Assembly (NCBI GenBank): GCA_905235955.1 | Contig: CAJONN010000047.1 | Span: 1 to 15,059 of the forward strand | Direction: 5' to 3' | Length of the DNA: 15,059 nucleotides | DNA from: an uncultured Marinilabiliaceae bacterium | Lineage (GTDB): Bacteria > Bacteroidota > Bacteroidia > Bacteroidales > Marinilabiliaceae | Shown: one piece after another, positions 1 to 5,776 of the stretch | Layout: each line of letters starts with the position of its first letter | Numbering within the stretch: the first letter of the stretch is position 1 | Notes under the pieces: model-generated | Database searches by the model: none | What the model saw: only the letters and a program-made list of their open reading frames with translations | Told to the model about the DNA's origin: nothing | Program-made: the position numbers and the translations under genes

Positions 1-189
1 AACTCGCTTCGCTCAAACAGAAAATCGTTTTTAACGCTTCGCTACGATAATTTTCTTTACGCTCCGTGCCAAAGGCGACAACCGCGAGGTGAAAATCGGA
101 TTCCGTGCTTATTGTTGGAAACTATTTGGTGGTTATATCCCCCTTCGCCCATTCTTATTTTCTGTACATTTTCACTTGCGAAACTTGAG
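1..189. repeat. Partial copy A of a non-coding inverted-repeat (MITE-like) element
   Basis: This stretch has no credible gene. Bases 60-120 match bases 7173-7233 at 56 of 61 positions by eye. The right end (153-189) is the inverted counterpart of the left end of the second copy (7050-7086): 31 of 37 positions agree, and the outermost 16 bases (174-189, ACTTGCGAAACTTGAG) agree exactly. The left end lies outside the window. The left part also holds two CGCTTCGCT words. No transposase is present, so if the element is mobile it would depend on an enzyme encoded elsewhere. It could instead be an intergenic repeat of the REP/ERIC kind. Confidence 0.7.
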
Positions 190-232
190 CATATAGAGAA
201 TATCGTGAGTAGCGAAAAACGATAGAAAACAA

Positions 233-265
233 AAAGGTTGCTCTCAAAAAATGAGAACAACCTTT
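233..265 (-). terminator. Rho-independent terminator of the galK-permease operon
   Basis: Two 14-base arms (233-246 and 252-265) pair with a single mismatch around a five-base loop. Read on the minus strand, the stem is followed by a T-rich run (TTTTTGTTTT). It lies 25 bases beyond the stop codon of the MFS permease gene, where the operon transcript should end. A weaker T-rich stretch on the other side could let it work in both directions. Confidence 0.7.
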
Positions 266-290
266 ATTTATTGTTAGATTATTTCGTGTA

Positions 291-1577
291 TTATTCCTTG
301 CTTACAACTTTGCTACCCGATACGGCATAGAACAAAATGTATGCAAGCATTGCAACAACAATCCAATAACTATTAATATCACCGATATTCTCGGCAGCAA
401 GGTTTTGGATGAGAGGCATAATGCCACCACCAATAACCATTGTCATAAACAAGCCCGAAGCTGATGCGGTGTATTTACCCAAGCCTTCAGTAGCAAGGTT
501 GAAGATAACGCCCCACATTACCGATGTGCACAAACCACAAAGAATGATAAAGAGCACTTTTACAGGCACTTCAGCATAGTTAATGTCAAAATGCATAATG
601 TCAGGAATTGGCAAGTTTATCTTATTAGCTTCAGGTAAAACAATTGCAACAATCAACAAGATAATGGCGAACAACGAAACGCTTGTCAGCTGAGTGCGCG
701 AAGAAACTTTGCCGCTGATAAATGCGCTGGTGAAACGACCAACAAGCATCAGCAACCAATAGATACCTGCAATTGCGCCTGCTATAGCTGCACTACCAAG
801 CACACCACCTTCTGAAATAGGCTCGCTGAGGTAGAACAACAACTGACCGGGGATGCCAACTTCGACACCTACATAGAAGAATATTGCAATGATGCCAAGC
901 ACAAGATGACGATAGCTAATAGCGCCTTTGATACCCTCCAACACATCAGAGCTCTCAGTTTCAGGCTCTTCAATGTTTGTAAAGAAAATGATTACAAACG
1001 ATGCGGCAAAGATGCCCAATGCGATGAGAAGCAATGGCTGAACGTTTACCAAGCTTGTTTCTTTGGTAATTTCGCCAATCATAGAGCCTGCGAGCATAGG
1101 AGTAAGTGTAGCTGCAAGTGAGTTGAGCGAACCGCCTGTTTGGATAAGCTGGTTGCCCTTGTTGCCGCCGCCGCCCAAGAGGTTGAGCATGGGGTTTACA
1201 ACTGTGTTGAGGATACAAACGCAGAAACCGCAGATAAATGCACCAAGCAGATAAACTACGTATGTACCTATTTCAGAAACTTCTAAGGTACTTGAAATAT
1301 ATTGCACACCTATGCCTATAAAACCGAGTGCCAAAGCTACAAGACCTGTCTTTTTGTAACCGATTTTAGTAATCAAGATACCTGCTGGAATGCCCATAAA
1401 TAGGTAAGCTGCAAAGTTGGCAAGGTTGCCCACCATACCAGCCCAATCATATTGCTGTTTCCAAATGGTGCCGAATGGTGCCGCCATGTTTGTTACAAAC
1501 GAAATCATGGCAAATAGGAACATCATGGCTATGATGGCCACGAGAGCTCCACTCTTTTTTTCTTGTGTATTAGTCAT
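291..1577 (-). CDS. MFS sugar permease, FucP / glucose-galactose transporter type
   Basis: This is a 428-residue polytopic inner-membrane protein with about 12 hydrophobic helices, the usual size for the major facilitator superfamily. The N-terminal half has a glycine-rich loop (around residue 136) and the hydrophilic central loop is near residue 205. Overall composition and order resemble the FucP-like (fucose:H+ / glucose-galactose) permeases common in Bacteroidetes. The gene starts 29 bases after the galK stop on the same strand, so the two are very probably co-transcribed and the likely substrate is galactose. The start is the ATG followed by TNTQEKKSG, a short polar lead before helix 1. 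The family is firm; galactose as substrate is inferred from the neighbour. Confidence 0.88.
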   Translation of the reverse strand: MTNTQEKKSGALVAIIAMMFLFAMISFVTNMAAPFGTIWKQQYDWAGMVGNLANFAAYLFMGIPAGILITKIGYKKTGLVALALGFIGIGVQYISSTLEVSEIGTYVVYLLGAFICGFCVCILNTVVNPMLNLLGGGGNKGNQLIQTGGSLNSLAATLTPMLAGSMIGEITKETSLVNVQPLLLIALGIFAASFVIIFFTNIEEPETESSDVLEGIKGAISYRHLVLGIIAIFFYVGVEVGIPGQLLFYLSEPISEGGVLGSAAIAGAIAGIYWLLMLVGRFTSAFISGKVSSRTQLTSVSLFAIILLIVAIVLPEANKINLPIPDIMHFDINYAEVPVKVLFIILCGLCTSVMWGVIFNLATEGLGKYTASASGLFMTMVIGGGIMPLIQNLAAENIGDINSYWIVVAMLAYILFYAVSGSKVVSKE

Positions 1578-1606
1578 TTTATTATTAGAAATGTATTATT
1601 TATTGT

Positions 1607-2884
1607 TTAGAATTCTACCTTTATTGCACCTTGTGGGCGTATGAAAAGCTTCCAACATTTGCCTTTGCCAAATGTATGCTCAAGAGCATTGATATATTGG
1701 TCGAGTTTGTTTTGAGGAACAAATGCTTGTATTGTACCTGCAAAGCCACCGCCATGCACACGATATGCGCCCTCACCATTGAGAGCTATATCACTGAGTG
1801 CCAATGCAAGAGACAAACCTTGCTCTTGTGGTGCACTTGCTGGATATACGTTCTGATTGTACATAAATGAGCTCTGACCTGAGGCTGTAACCTTGCCAAG
1901 GAACGACTTAAAGTCGCCTTTTTCCAAGTCGGCAACCTGCTCTACCACACGTGCATTGTCGCGCTCAAAGTGAATGGCGCGCAAGATAGCGCGGTCGGTT
2001 ACTTTATTTTGGCGCAATGTTGGTATGGCATCAAGCACTTGCTCCAGACTTACTTCACGCAATACTTTCTTGCCAAGCTGAGCTGCAACACCTTTCATGT
2101 CGGCAGGCAACGATGCATATTCATCATTGAGGTCGGCATGGTTGCCACCTGTATCTGTGATGACGAGTGCATAGCCTGTTTTGGTGAAGTCGAAGTTGAC
2201 TTTCTTTACTATTGGTTTGGCAGGATCAGCAAAGTCAATTGTTACCAAGCCACCAACCGAACATGCTGTTTGATCCATCAGACCACAAGGCTTGCCAAAG
2301 AACACATTTTCAGCATATTGACCTATCTGTGCATTGAGCACTGCATCGAGTTTGCCATTGTTGAAGAGGTGGCTGAAGATAGCTCCAATGAGCACCTCAA
2401 ACGATGCCGATGAGCTAAGACCTGAACCTTTGGGTACACCACTATTTATTACAGCGTCAAAGCCACCTATCTGGTAGCCAAGTTCTTTGAGCTTAGCTGC
2501 TATACCACGCACCAAACCTACTGATGTGTAATACTCTTTTTCGTTTGGCTTGAGGTTGGTAATGTCAACCTCAAACTGCGGATAGCCTGATGAGAGTATG
2601 CGCACAACATTGCTACCATTGGGCTGAGCTACTGCTACATTGTCAAGGTTTACAGCACCTGCAAGCACGCGACCATAATTGTGGTCAGTATGGTTACCAC
2701 CTATTTCGGTTCTACCGGGCGAGCTAAATACCTCAGCATCCTGATGTCCGTATGTTTTTTTGAAAAGATCAATGATATCAGCGTAACGCTTCTTTTGTTC
2801 AGAGATGACACTTTCATCGGTGCCATACAATGTTTTTAATGTTTTGCCGTCAGCTACGGCCGAAAGCAGCTTTTCTATATTCAT
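1607..2884 (-). CDS. galK: Galactokinase
   Basis: Galactokinase phosphorylates galactose at C1 with ATP, the first step of the Leloir pathway, in the cytoplasm. The 425-residue protein has the GHMP-kinase motifs in order: the galactokinase signature GRTEIGGNHTDHN (57-69), the ATP-binding motif PKGSGLSSSAS (151-161), the CGLMDQ segment with probable catalytic base Asp204, and the C-terminal HGGGFAGTI (378-386). The GNHTDHN form, in place of GEHTDYN, occurs in many Bacteroidetes and Firmicutes galactokinases. It is the first gene of a two-gene operon with the permease. No galT, galE or mutarotase lies in the window, so the rest of the pathway must be elsewhere. Tandem direct repeats upstream (2982-3038) suggest regulated transcription. 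Confidence 0.96.
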   Translation of the reverse strand: MNIEKLLSAVADGKTLKTLYGTDESVISEQKKRYADIIDLFKKTYGHQDAEVFSSPGRTEIGGNHTDHNYGRVLAGAVNLDNVAVAQPNGSNVVRILSSGYPQFEVDITNLKPNEKEYYTSVGLVRGIAAKLKELGYQIGGFDAVINSGVPKGSGLSSSASFEVLIGAIFSHLFNNGKLDAVLNAQIGQYAENVFFGKPCGLMDQTACSVGGLVTIDFADPAKPIVKKVNFDFTKTGYALVITDTGGNHADLNDEYASLPADMKGVAAQLGKKVLREVSLEQVLDAIPTLRQNKVTDRAILRAIHFERDNARVVEQVADLEKGDFKSFLGKVTASGQSSFMYNQNVYPASAPQEQGLSLALALSDIALNGEGAYRVHGGGFAGTIQAFVPQNKLDQYINALEHTFGKGKCWKLFIRPQGAIKVEF

Positions 2885-2934
2885 AATTGTCTTAAAATTT
2901 ATTTGAAGCTCGAGAGCCTTTGTTTTATCATGTG

Positions 2935-2965
2935 CGAAGTTAGATATTTTTTAACGTTTATTCAT
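2935..2965 (-). promoter_or_regulatory. Possible Bacteroidetes-type promoter of galK
   Basis: Read on the minus strand, 2942-2935 is TAACTTCG, one mismatch from the Bacteroidetes -7 element TAnnTTTG. An ATG triplet (2965-2963) sits 20 bases upstream, where TTG would be expected. The predicted start of transcription near 2928 gives a leader of about 45 bases. Both boxes are imperfect, which would fit a promoter that needs an activator. Confidence 0.35.
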
Positions 2966-2981
2966 AATACAGCCACCTATT

Positions 2982-3038
2982 TTTGACTATTTTTTACTCC
3001 TTTGACCAAATTTTACTATTTATTGGTTAAATTTTGTT
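2982..3038. repeat. Tandem direct repeats upstream of galK (possible operator)
   Basis: The pattern TTTGAC-4 bases-TTTTACT occurs at 2982-2998 and again at 3001-3017, with a 19-base period. A degenerate third copy at 3023-3038 matches the second at 11 of 16 positions, and every difference is a transition. The array starts about 100 bases upstream of the galK ATG, just upstream of the predicted promoter boxes, a typical place for activator sites. The regulator is unknown. Part of the pattern could be chance in such AT-rich sequence. Confidence 0.45.
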
Positions 3039-3043
3039 GTCTA

Positions 3044-3718
3044 TTATTCTCTCCATCTGCTTATTACTTCACACATTACGTTGCTCACTGCCTCTATGCC
3101 TTGTGGGAAGATAACATTTTCGCCCACATATATTTCAAGTCCTAAAAGTTTTGTATCAAACATTTCACGCATGTGTTGCACAAAGCCATCATCTTTCACT
3201 TTGAAGGGAGCATTAAAACGCACTCTGAGCCATGGTGCTGACTTTTCAAAGGCGCGTTTGATGCGCAAAGCGAGGCTACGTTCTTCAGTTTGGGTGTGAT
3301 CAAATATGAGCCCCACGTCCATGCCTATTGGTATGTTGTTTACGATGGGTTCAAAGGTGTGAATGCCAAGCATCAGCACTCGCTCACCACTTTGCGACCA
3401 CTGCTCTGCATGGTCTTCAAACTCTATCTGATAGGGCAAATAGTAGTCACGTATGATTTGTCCAGCATCGTGCGCTGACAGTTCTGAAGTAATAGCAGAT
3501 AAGGCTGTACCACAACTTATAGACCCATCAGTATCAACCACTTGCATACTTACAGGGGCAACGTCAGAGTAGTTGGCTATGCGTGGCGCTATGGCATCGA
3601 ATAGTTGCTGTGCGCCATATTCACAGAGGCGCATTTGGCTTTTTTCTGCTGCAAAAAGATGTTGCCATTCTGGCGGAATAACACTGCTACCATGTTCGCA
3701 CGATACCATTATTTTCAT
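3044..3718 (-). CDS. N-formylglutamate amidohydrolase family protein
   Basis: This is a 224-residue cytoplasmic protein of the N-formylglutamate amidohydrolase (HutG-like) metallohydrolase family. The evidence is the N-terminal SCEHGSSVIP (residues 6-15, with His9 a likely metal ligand), LGIHTFEP (His120) and LGLEIYVGEN near the C-terminus (Glu195). The best-known members hydrolyse N-formylglutamate to formate and glutamate at the end of histidine breakdown. No other hut gene is nearby, and many stand-alone members have no tested substrate. It is somewhat shorter than classical HutG (about 260 residues). It stands alone: 325 bases separate it from galK, and the bidirectional hairpin at 3888-3934 separates it from the upstream operon. 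No exact Bacteroidetes promoter was found upstream. Confidence 0.75.
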   Translation of the reverse strand: MKIMVSCEHGSSVIPPEWQHLFAAEKSQMRLCEYGAQQLFDAIAPRIANYSDVAPVSMQVVDTDGSISCGTALSAITSELSAHDAGQIIRDYYLPYQIEFEDHAEQWSQSGERVLMLGIHTFEPIVNNIPIGMDVGLIFDHTQTEERSLALRIKRAFEKSAPWLRVRFNAPFKVKDDGFVQHMREMFDTKLLGLEIYVGENVIFPQGIEAVSNVMCEVISRWRE

Positions 3719-3740
3719 AAGCTATAGTTTTTTTAATCAA

Positions 3741-3756
3741 CCCAAGTTTCACAAGT
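3741..3756 (+). repeat. Solo copy of the 16-base element-end motif
   Basis: CCCAAGTTTCACAAGT matches the terminal motif CTCAAGTTTCGCAAGT of the repeat element (exact at 7050-7065, and inverted at 174-189) at 14 of 16 positions. It lies 22 bases upstream of the amidohydrolase gene, in the same orientation as the motif at 3833. It may be a remnant of a decayed element. Confidence 0.5.
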
Positions 3757-3832
3757 ACTAATTTGTTGATGTGGAGTGCTTCTTCGAGGCAGAAATCTTA
3801 CAAATCTATTCAAATCTTACAAAATTTATTTA

Positions 3833-3854
3833 CTCAAGTTTCGCAAATGGAAAT
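3833..3854 (+). repeat. Solo end of the inverted-repeat element
   Basis: Bases 3833-3848 (CTCAAGTTTCGCAAAT) match the element-end motif at 15 of 16 positions. The following six bases continue the match to the inverted right end of copy A, giving about 20 of 22. The core sequence seen at 60-120 and 7173-7233 is absent here, so this is an isolated end rather than a whole element. Confidence 0.55.
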
Positions 3855-3887
3855 CACGACTATTTCATTTATTTTGAGTAAATTAAC

Positions 3888-3934
3888 AACAACGCGTTGG
3901 CATGGATTGAGCCTCCAAAACACAACGCGTTGTT
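3888..3934. terminator. Hairpin built from two CAACGCGTTG palindromes, probable bidirectional terminator
   Basis: AACAACGCGTTG (3888-3899) and its exact complement CAACGCGTTGTT (3923-3934) form a 12-bp stem around a 23-base loop. The plus-strand side is followed by a T run, and the minus-strand side by TTGTTAATTT. It lies 32 bases beyond the stop of the membrane-protein gene, so it most likely ends the four-gene minus-strand operon. Each arm contains a perfect 10-base palindrome, which is unusual for a plain terminator and could also be a protein-binding site. Confidence 0.6.
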
Positions 3935-3966
3935 TTTTATGTATGTGATAAAATTGTCAAAACTAC

Positions 3967-4686
3967 CTAATCATTAATAATTGTTGTTGCTACCTGATCT
4001 TGTTCAGTCAGCTTCTTATAGCATATTGCTATAGCAAAATAGGTTATTATATATGTTATGAACATACCTACACAACACAATATAAGACCAAGTATATTGA
4101 TGAGTATGAGCAAAACCCACAAAAGAAATATTTTCAAACCATTGTCTTCAGTTATCTGCCAACTCCTTTGCAATGCATCGATGGCATTGACATTTTCGTT
4201 GAGTATAATATATTTATACATCATCAATCGGCAAGCTAAATAGATGCCCGGCAATACACAAAAAATAGTACCTATTGAAACAATAATCAGAAAGATTATA
4301 CTACCTAATAATATATTGAAAAAGTTTAGTAACGAAATGTTGTAACCCAAACGCAACTTTACAGTGTCAGACTTGCCAAGCACAACCAAAAGCACTGCAT
4401 TTACAACACCAAGTTCCAACATTGATATAATCACATATTCTATGTAATTTGAATATAAATGCATGCTCTGAGCCATTGCTTGAAGTTGTGCCAATGCTCT
4501 TGCACTCTGTGTAGTAATAGCCTCAATATAACATGACCAAAAACCACTTGGCATAAACAACATACTAATAACAAAATTGACAATAGCAATAAAAATATTG
4601 ACCAACAACATTTTTAGCCAATGTTTCTTTGTGAAATTCCAAGCCTCGCTTATTATTTCACTTACATCTATAGTATTCATAAACAA
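3967..4686 (-). CDS. Polytopic membrane protein of the YciC/DUF975-like type
   Basis: This 239-residue hydrophobic protein has about five predicted membrane helices, near residues 20-45, 85-105, 118-150 and 185-230. The segment CVLPGIYLACRLMMYKY (about 142-158) followed by ALQRSWQITEDN resembles the conserved core of YciC, DUF975 and glycerophosphodiester phosphodiesterase membrane domains (a proline-glycine turn, then an amphipathic ALxxS segment). No catalytic motif is visible and the function is unknown. It is the last gene of a four-gene operon, 18 bases after the DUF2752-type gene, and a hairpin follows. The start ATG used has a second ATG two codons later (MFMNTID), which is equally possible. 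The membrane topology is firmer than the family assignment. Confidence 0.7.
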   Translation of the reverse strand: MFMNTIDVSEIISEAWNFTKKHWLKMLLVNIFIAIVNFVISMLFMPSGFWSCYIEAITTQSARALAQLQAMAQSMHLYSNYIEYVIISMLELGVVNAVLLVVLGKSDTVKLRLGYNISLLNFFNILLGSIIFLIIVSIGTIFCVLPGIYLACRLMMYKYIILNENVNAIDALQRSWQITEDNGLKIFLLWVLLILINILGLILCCVGMFITYIITYFAIAICYKKLTEQDQVATTIIND

Positions 4687-4704
4687 TAGGTTAATTAAAG
4701 TTTT

Positions 4705-4986
4705 TCATATTAAGTTTCTTATTATGCCCCATATCAGCAATACCGCAACTACTGCACTTATTGTGCTATTTTTCATTGCCCAAACGCCAATATAGCTTTG
4801 CCTCAATTTGCTACTAAACGAGCACATTAACACTATACCAAAATATGGCATTAGGCACCACACTACGGGGTTGAGCGCAAAGGCTTCAGATATGTTGCCA
4901 CTAAACAATGCCACTATGGCTCGTTGCATACCACAAAACGGACAATCGAAGCCAGTGAGAGTATGCAACAAACATGGCAACATCAT
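4705..4986 (-). CDS. Short DUF2752-type membrane protein
   Basis: The 93-residue protein begins MMLPCLLHTLTGFDCPFCGM and continues QRA, matching the CPxCGxxRA core of the DUF2752 family with Cys15 and Cys18. An ALNPVVW segment and two more hydrophobic helices (about 41-58 and 73-91) follow, also typical. It is at the short end of the family and lacks an N-terminal helix before the cysteine motif. Function is unknown; the paired cysteines could bind metal or form a disulfide. Its start codon overlaps the stop of the upstream lipoprotein gene in an ATGA, which both supports this start and implies translational coupling. Confidence 0.78.
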   Translation of the reverse strand: MMLPCLLHTLTGFDCPFCGMQRAIVALFSGNISEAFALNPVVWCLMPYFGIVLMCSFSSKLRQSYIGVWAMKNSTISAVVAVLLIWGIIRNLI

Positions 4987-5135
4987 GATGGCTGACCAAC
5001 TTCAGGTTGAAAATCGGTTTGGCACGTATGCCTCGGATGACTCTTACGATGTATGCCATTATAATATCGGCTACTGCACGATGCCATAAGCACACAACAC
5101 ACTGACAATAAGAGTATTATCTTTTTATTTTTCAT
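4983..5135 (-). CDS. Small lipoprotein (50 residues)
   Basis: A short open frame starts at ATG 5135-5133 and ends at TGA 4985-4983. The N-terminus is MKNKKIILLLSVCCVLMASC: two to three lysines, a hydrophobic core, then a lipobox with ASC before acceptor Cys20, as in many Bacteroidetes lipoproteins. The mature part is about 31 residues, basic and histidine-rich (SSRYYNGIHRKSHPRH), with one further cysteine (Cys38). Support for a real gene is the signal sequence, the 17-base gap after the upstream gene and the 4-base ATGA overlap with the downstream gene. No homologous family is recognised. It is small enough to be missed by length-filtered gene finding. Confidence 0.72.
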   Translation of the reverse strand: MKNKKIILLLSVCCVLMASCSSRYYNGIHRKSHPRHTCQTDFQPEVGQPS

Positions 5136-5152
5136 ATCAACAAATTGCCGTT

Positions 5153-5662
5153 TTATTTTTTCCTAAACAAGCCACTAATATCTCTGCGCATTTGGTCAAG
5201 AGCTACCGTAATGTCTGATTCGCACTCATTTTTTTTACCTCCAACAATACCAGTAGCCAACACCTGTGCAGGCTGCTGCGGCATTATGTTTTTAGCCTCT
5301 TCGTTGATGCAATTGAGCACGCTCTCTTTGGCTTTCACTATCAGCTCCCACGTATCAGGCATAACGTATATTTGCATAGCTACATTGTGCTCATACTCTT
5401 GCCTTACTGAGTTGCTGAGCAAAACATACAACTCTTTGGCAGTCTGCGCTTTTTGCAATTCGCGAGGCACCATATTTTGTGGTCTTATTCGTTCCAAATA
5501 TAAGCCCAAACGCTCGTAGGCCTGAAGCCTACTTGGTAGCACATTGCCAAGCGTTTTTTCTCTTATTGCATACTCCAAATGCCTTTTATCTTGCAAGCTA
5601 TTCATTCTGACTATCAGCAATATAGCTACTACAAATATTGCTGATAACAATATATACTCCAT
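5153..5662 (-). CDS. Conserved-looking membrane-anchored protein of unknown function
   Basis: This 169-residue protein has one N-terminal membrane helix (about residues 3-20, YILLSAIFVVAILLIV), then a mostly helical, charged cytoplasmic part. Notable segments are LPSRLQAYERLGLYLERIRPQNMV (about 42-65) and a MPDTWELIVKAKESVLNCINEEA helix (about 102-124). No enzymatic motif is visible. The combination of an anchor and a YERLxLxLERIxP-like segment recalls a hypothetical family frequent in Bacteroidetes, but I cannot name it securely. It is the first gene of the four-gene minus-strand operon, about 24 bases after a predicted transcription start, and the lipoprotein gene follows after 17 bases. 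Confidence 0.72.
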   Translation of the reverse strand: MEYILLSAIFVVAILLIVRMNSLQDKRHLEYAIREKTLGNVLPSRLQAYERLGLYLERIRPQNMVPRELQKAQTAKELYVLLSNSVRQEYEHNVAMQIYVMPDTWELIVKAKESVLNCINEEAKNIMPQQPAQVLATGIVGGKKNECESDITVALDQMRRDISGLFRKK

Positions 5663-5692
5663 ATTACTTTTTCAACAATTTTTTATTTTTTG

Positions 5693-5725
5693 CAAAAATA
5701 AATAAATGTTGCGGATAACTATCAA
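5693..5725 (-). promoter_or_regulatory. Bacteroidetes-type promoter of the four-gene envelope operon
   Basis: Read on the minus strand, 5700-5693 is TATTTTTG, an exact match to TAnnTTTG. TTG at 5725-5723 lies 22 bases upstream, slightly more than the usual 19-21. The predicted transcript starts near 5686, about 24 bases before the ATG at 5662. It lies back to back with the promoter element of the ATPase-like gene. Confidence 0.5.
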
Positions 5726-5741
5726 TTCATAAAATAATATT

Positions 5742-5749
5742 TAATTTTG
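5742..5749 (+). promoter_or_regulatory. Possible -7 element for the ATPase-like gene
   Basis: TAATTTTG matches TAnnTTTG exactly, but no TTG is found 19-21 bases upstream. Transcription starting near 5756 would leave only about 9 bases before the GTG at 5765 and about 21 before the ATG at 5777, so it favours the ATG as start codon. Confidence 0.35.
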
Positions 5750-5776
5750 TCATAAAACCAAATAGTGTCTATATAC

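Larger units (their letters stand above)
3719..3966. other. Intergenic region between amidohydrolase gene and membrane-protein gene
   Basis: This 248-base non-coding stretch holds two directly oriented copies of the element-end motif (3741-3756 and 3833-3848), a small direct repeat AAATCTTACAAA (3793-3804 and 3812-3823, period 19), and the CAACGCGTTG hairpin (3888-3934). No open frame here looks like a real gene. The combination suggests a decayed or rearranged copy of the repeat element inserted between two transcription units. Confidence 0.5.

Noticed and set aside
57..260. 67-residue minus-strand open frame at the left edge
   Set aside because: It lies across the repeat element and the terminator hairpin and has no recognisable protein features; an equivalent frame is not kept in copy B.
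1970..2413. 147-residue plus-strand open frame inside galK
   Set aside because: It is antisense to a well-motifed galactokinase, and its cysteine- and histidine-rich composition is typical of a complementary-strand shadow.
3003..3028. Hairpin TGACCAA/TTGGTTA downstream of the amidohydrolase gene as its terminator
   Set aside because: The stem is only about 7 bp with one G-T-type mismatch, lacks a good T tract on the minus strand and overlaps the tandem repeats; the direct-repeat reading is better supported.
4808..5089. 93-residue plus-strand open frame over the DUF2752-type and lipoprotein genes
   Set aside because: The opposite strand has a lipobox, a CPxCG motif and an ATGA overlap, all lost in this frame.
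4901..5095. 64-residue minus-strand frame overlapping the lipoprotein gene
   Set aside because: It reads the same DNA in another frame; the frame starting at 5135 has a far better signal sequence and junctions with its neighbours.
5145..5519. 124-residue plus-strand frame antisense to the first envelope-operon gene
   Set aside because: The minus-strand product has an N-terminal anchor, fitting operon spacing and an upstream promoter; the plus-strand frame has none of these.
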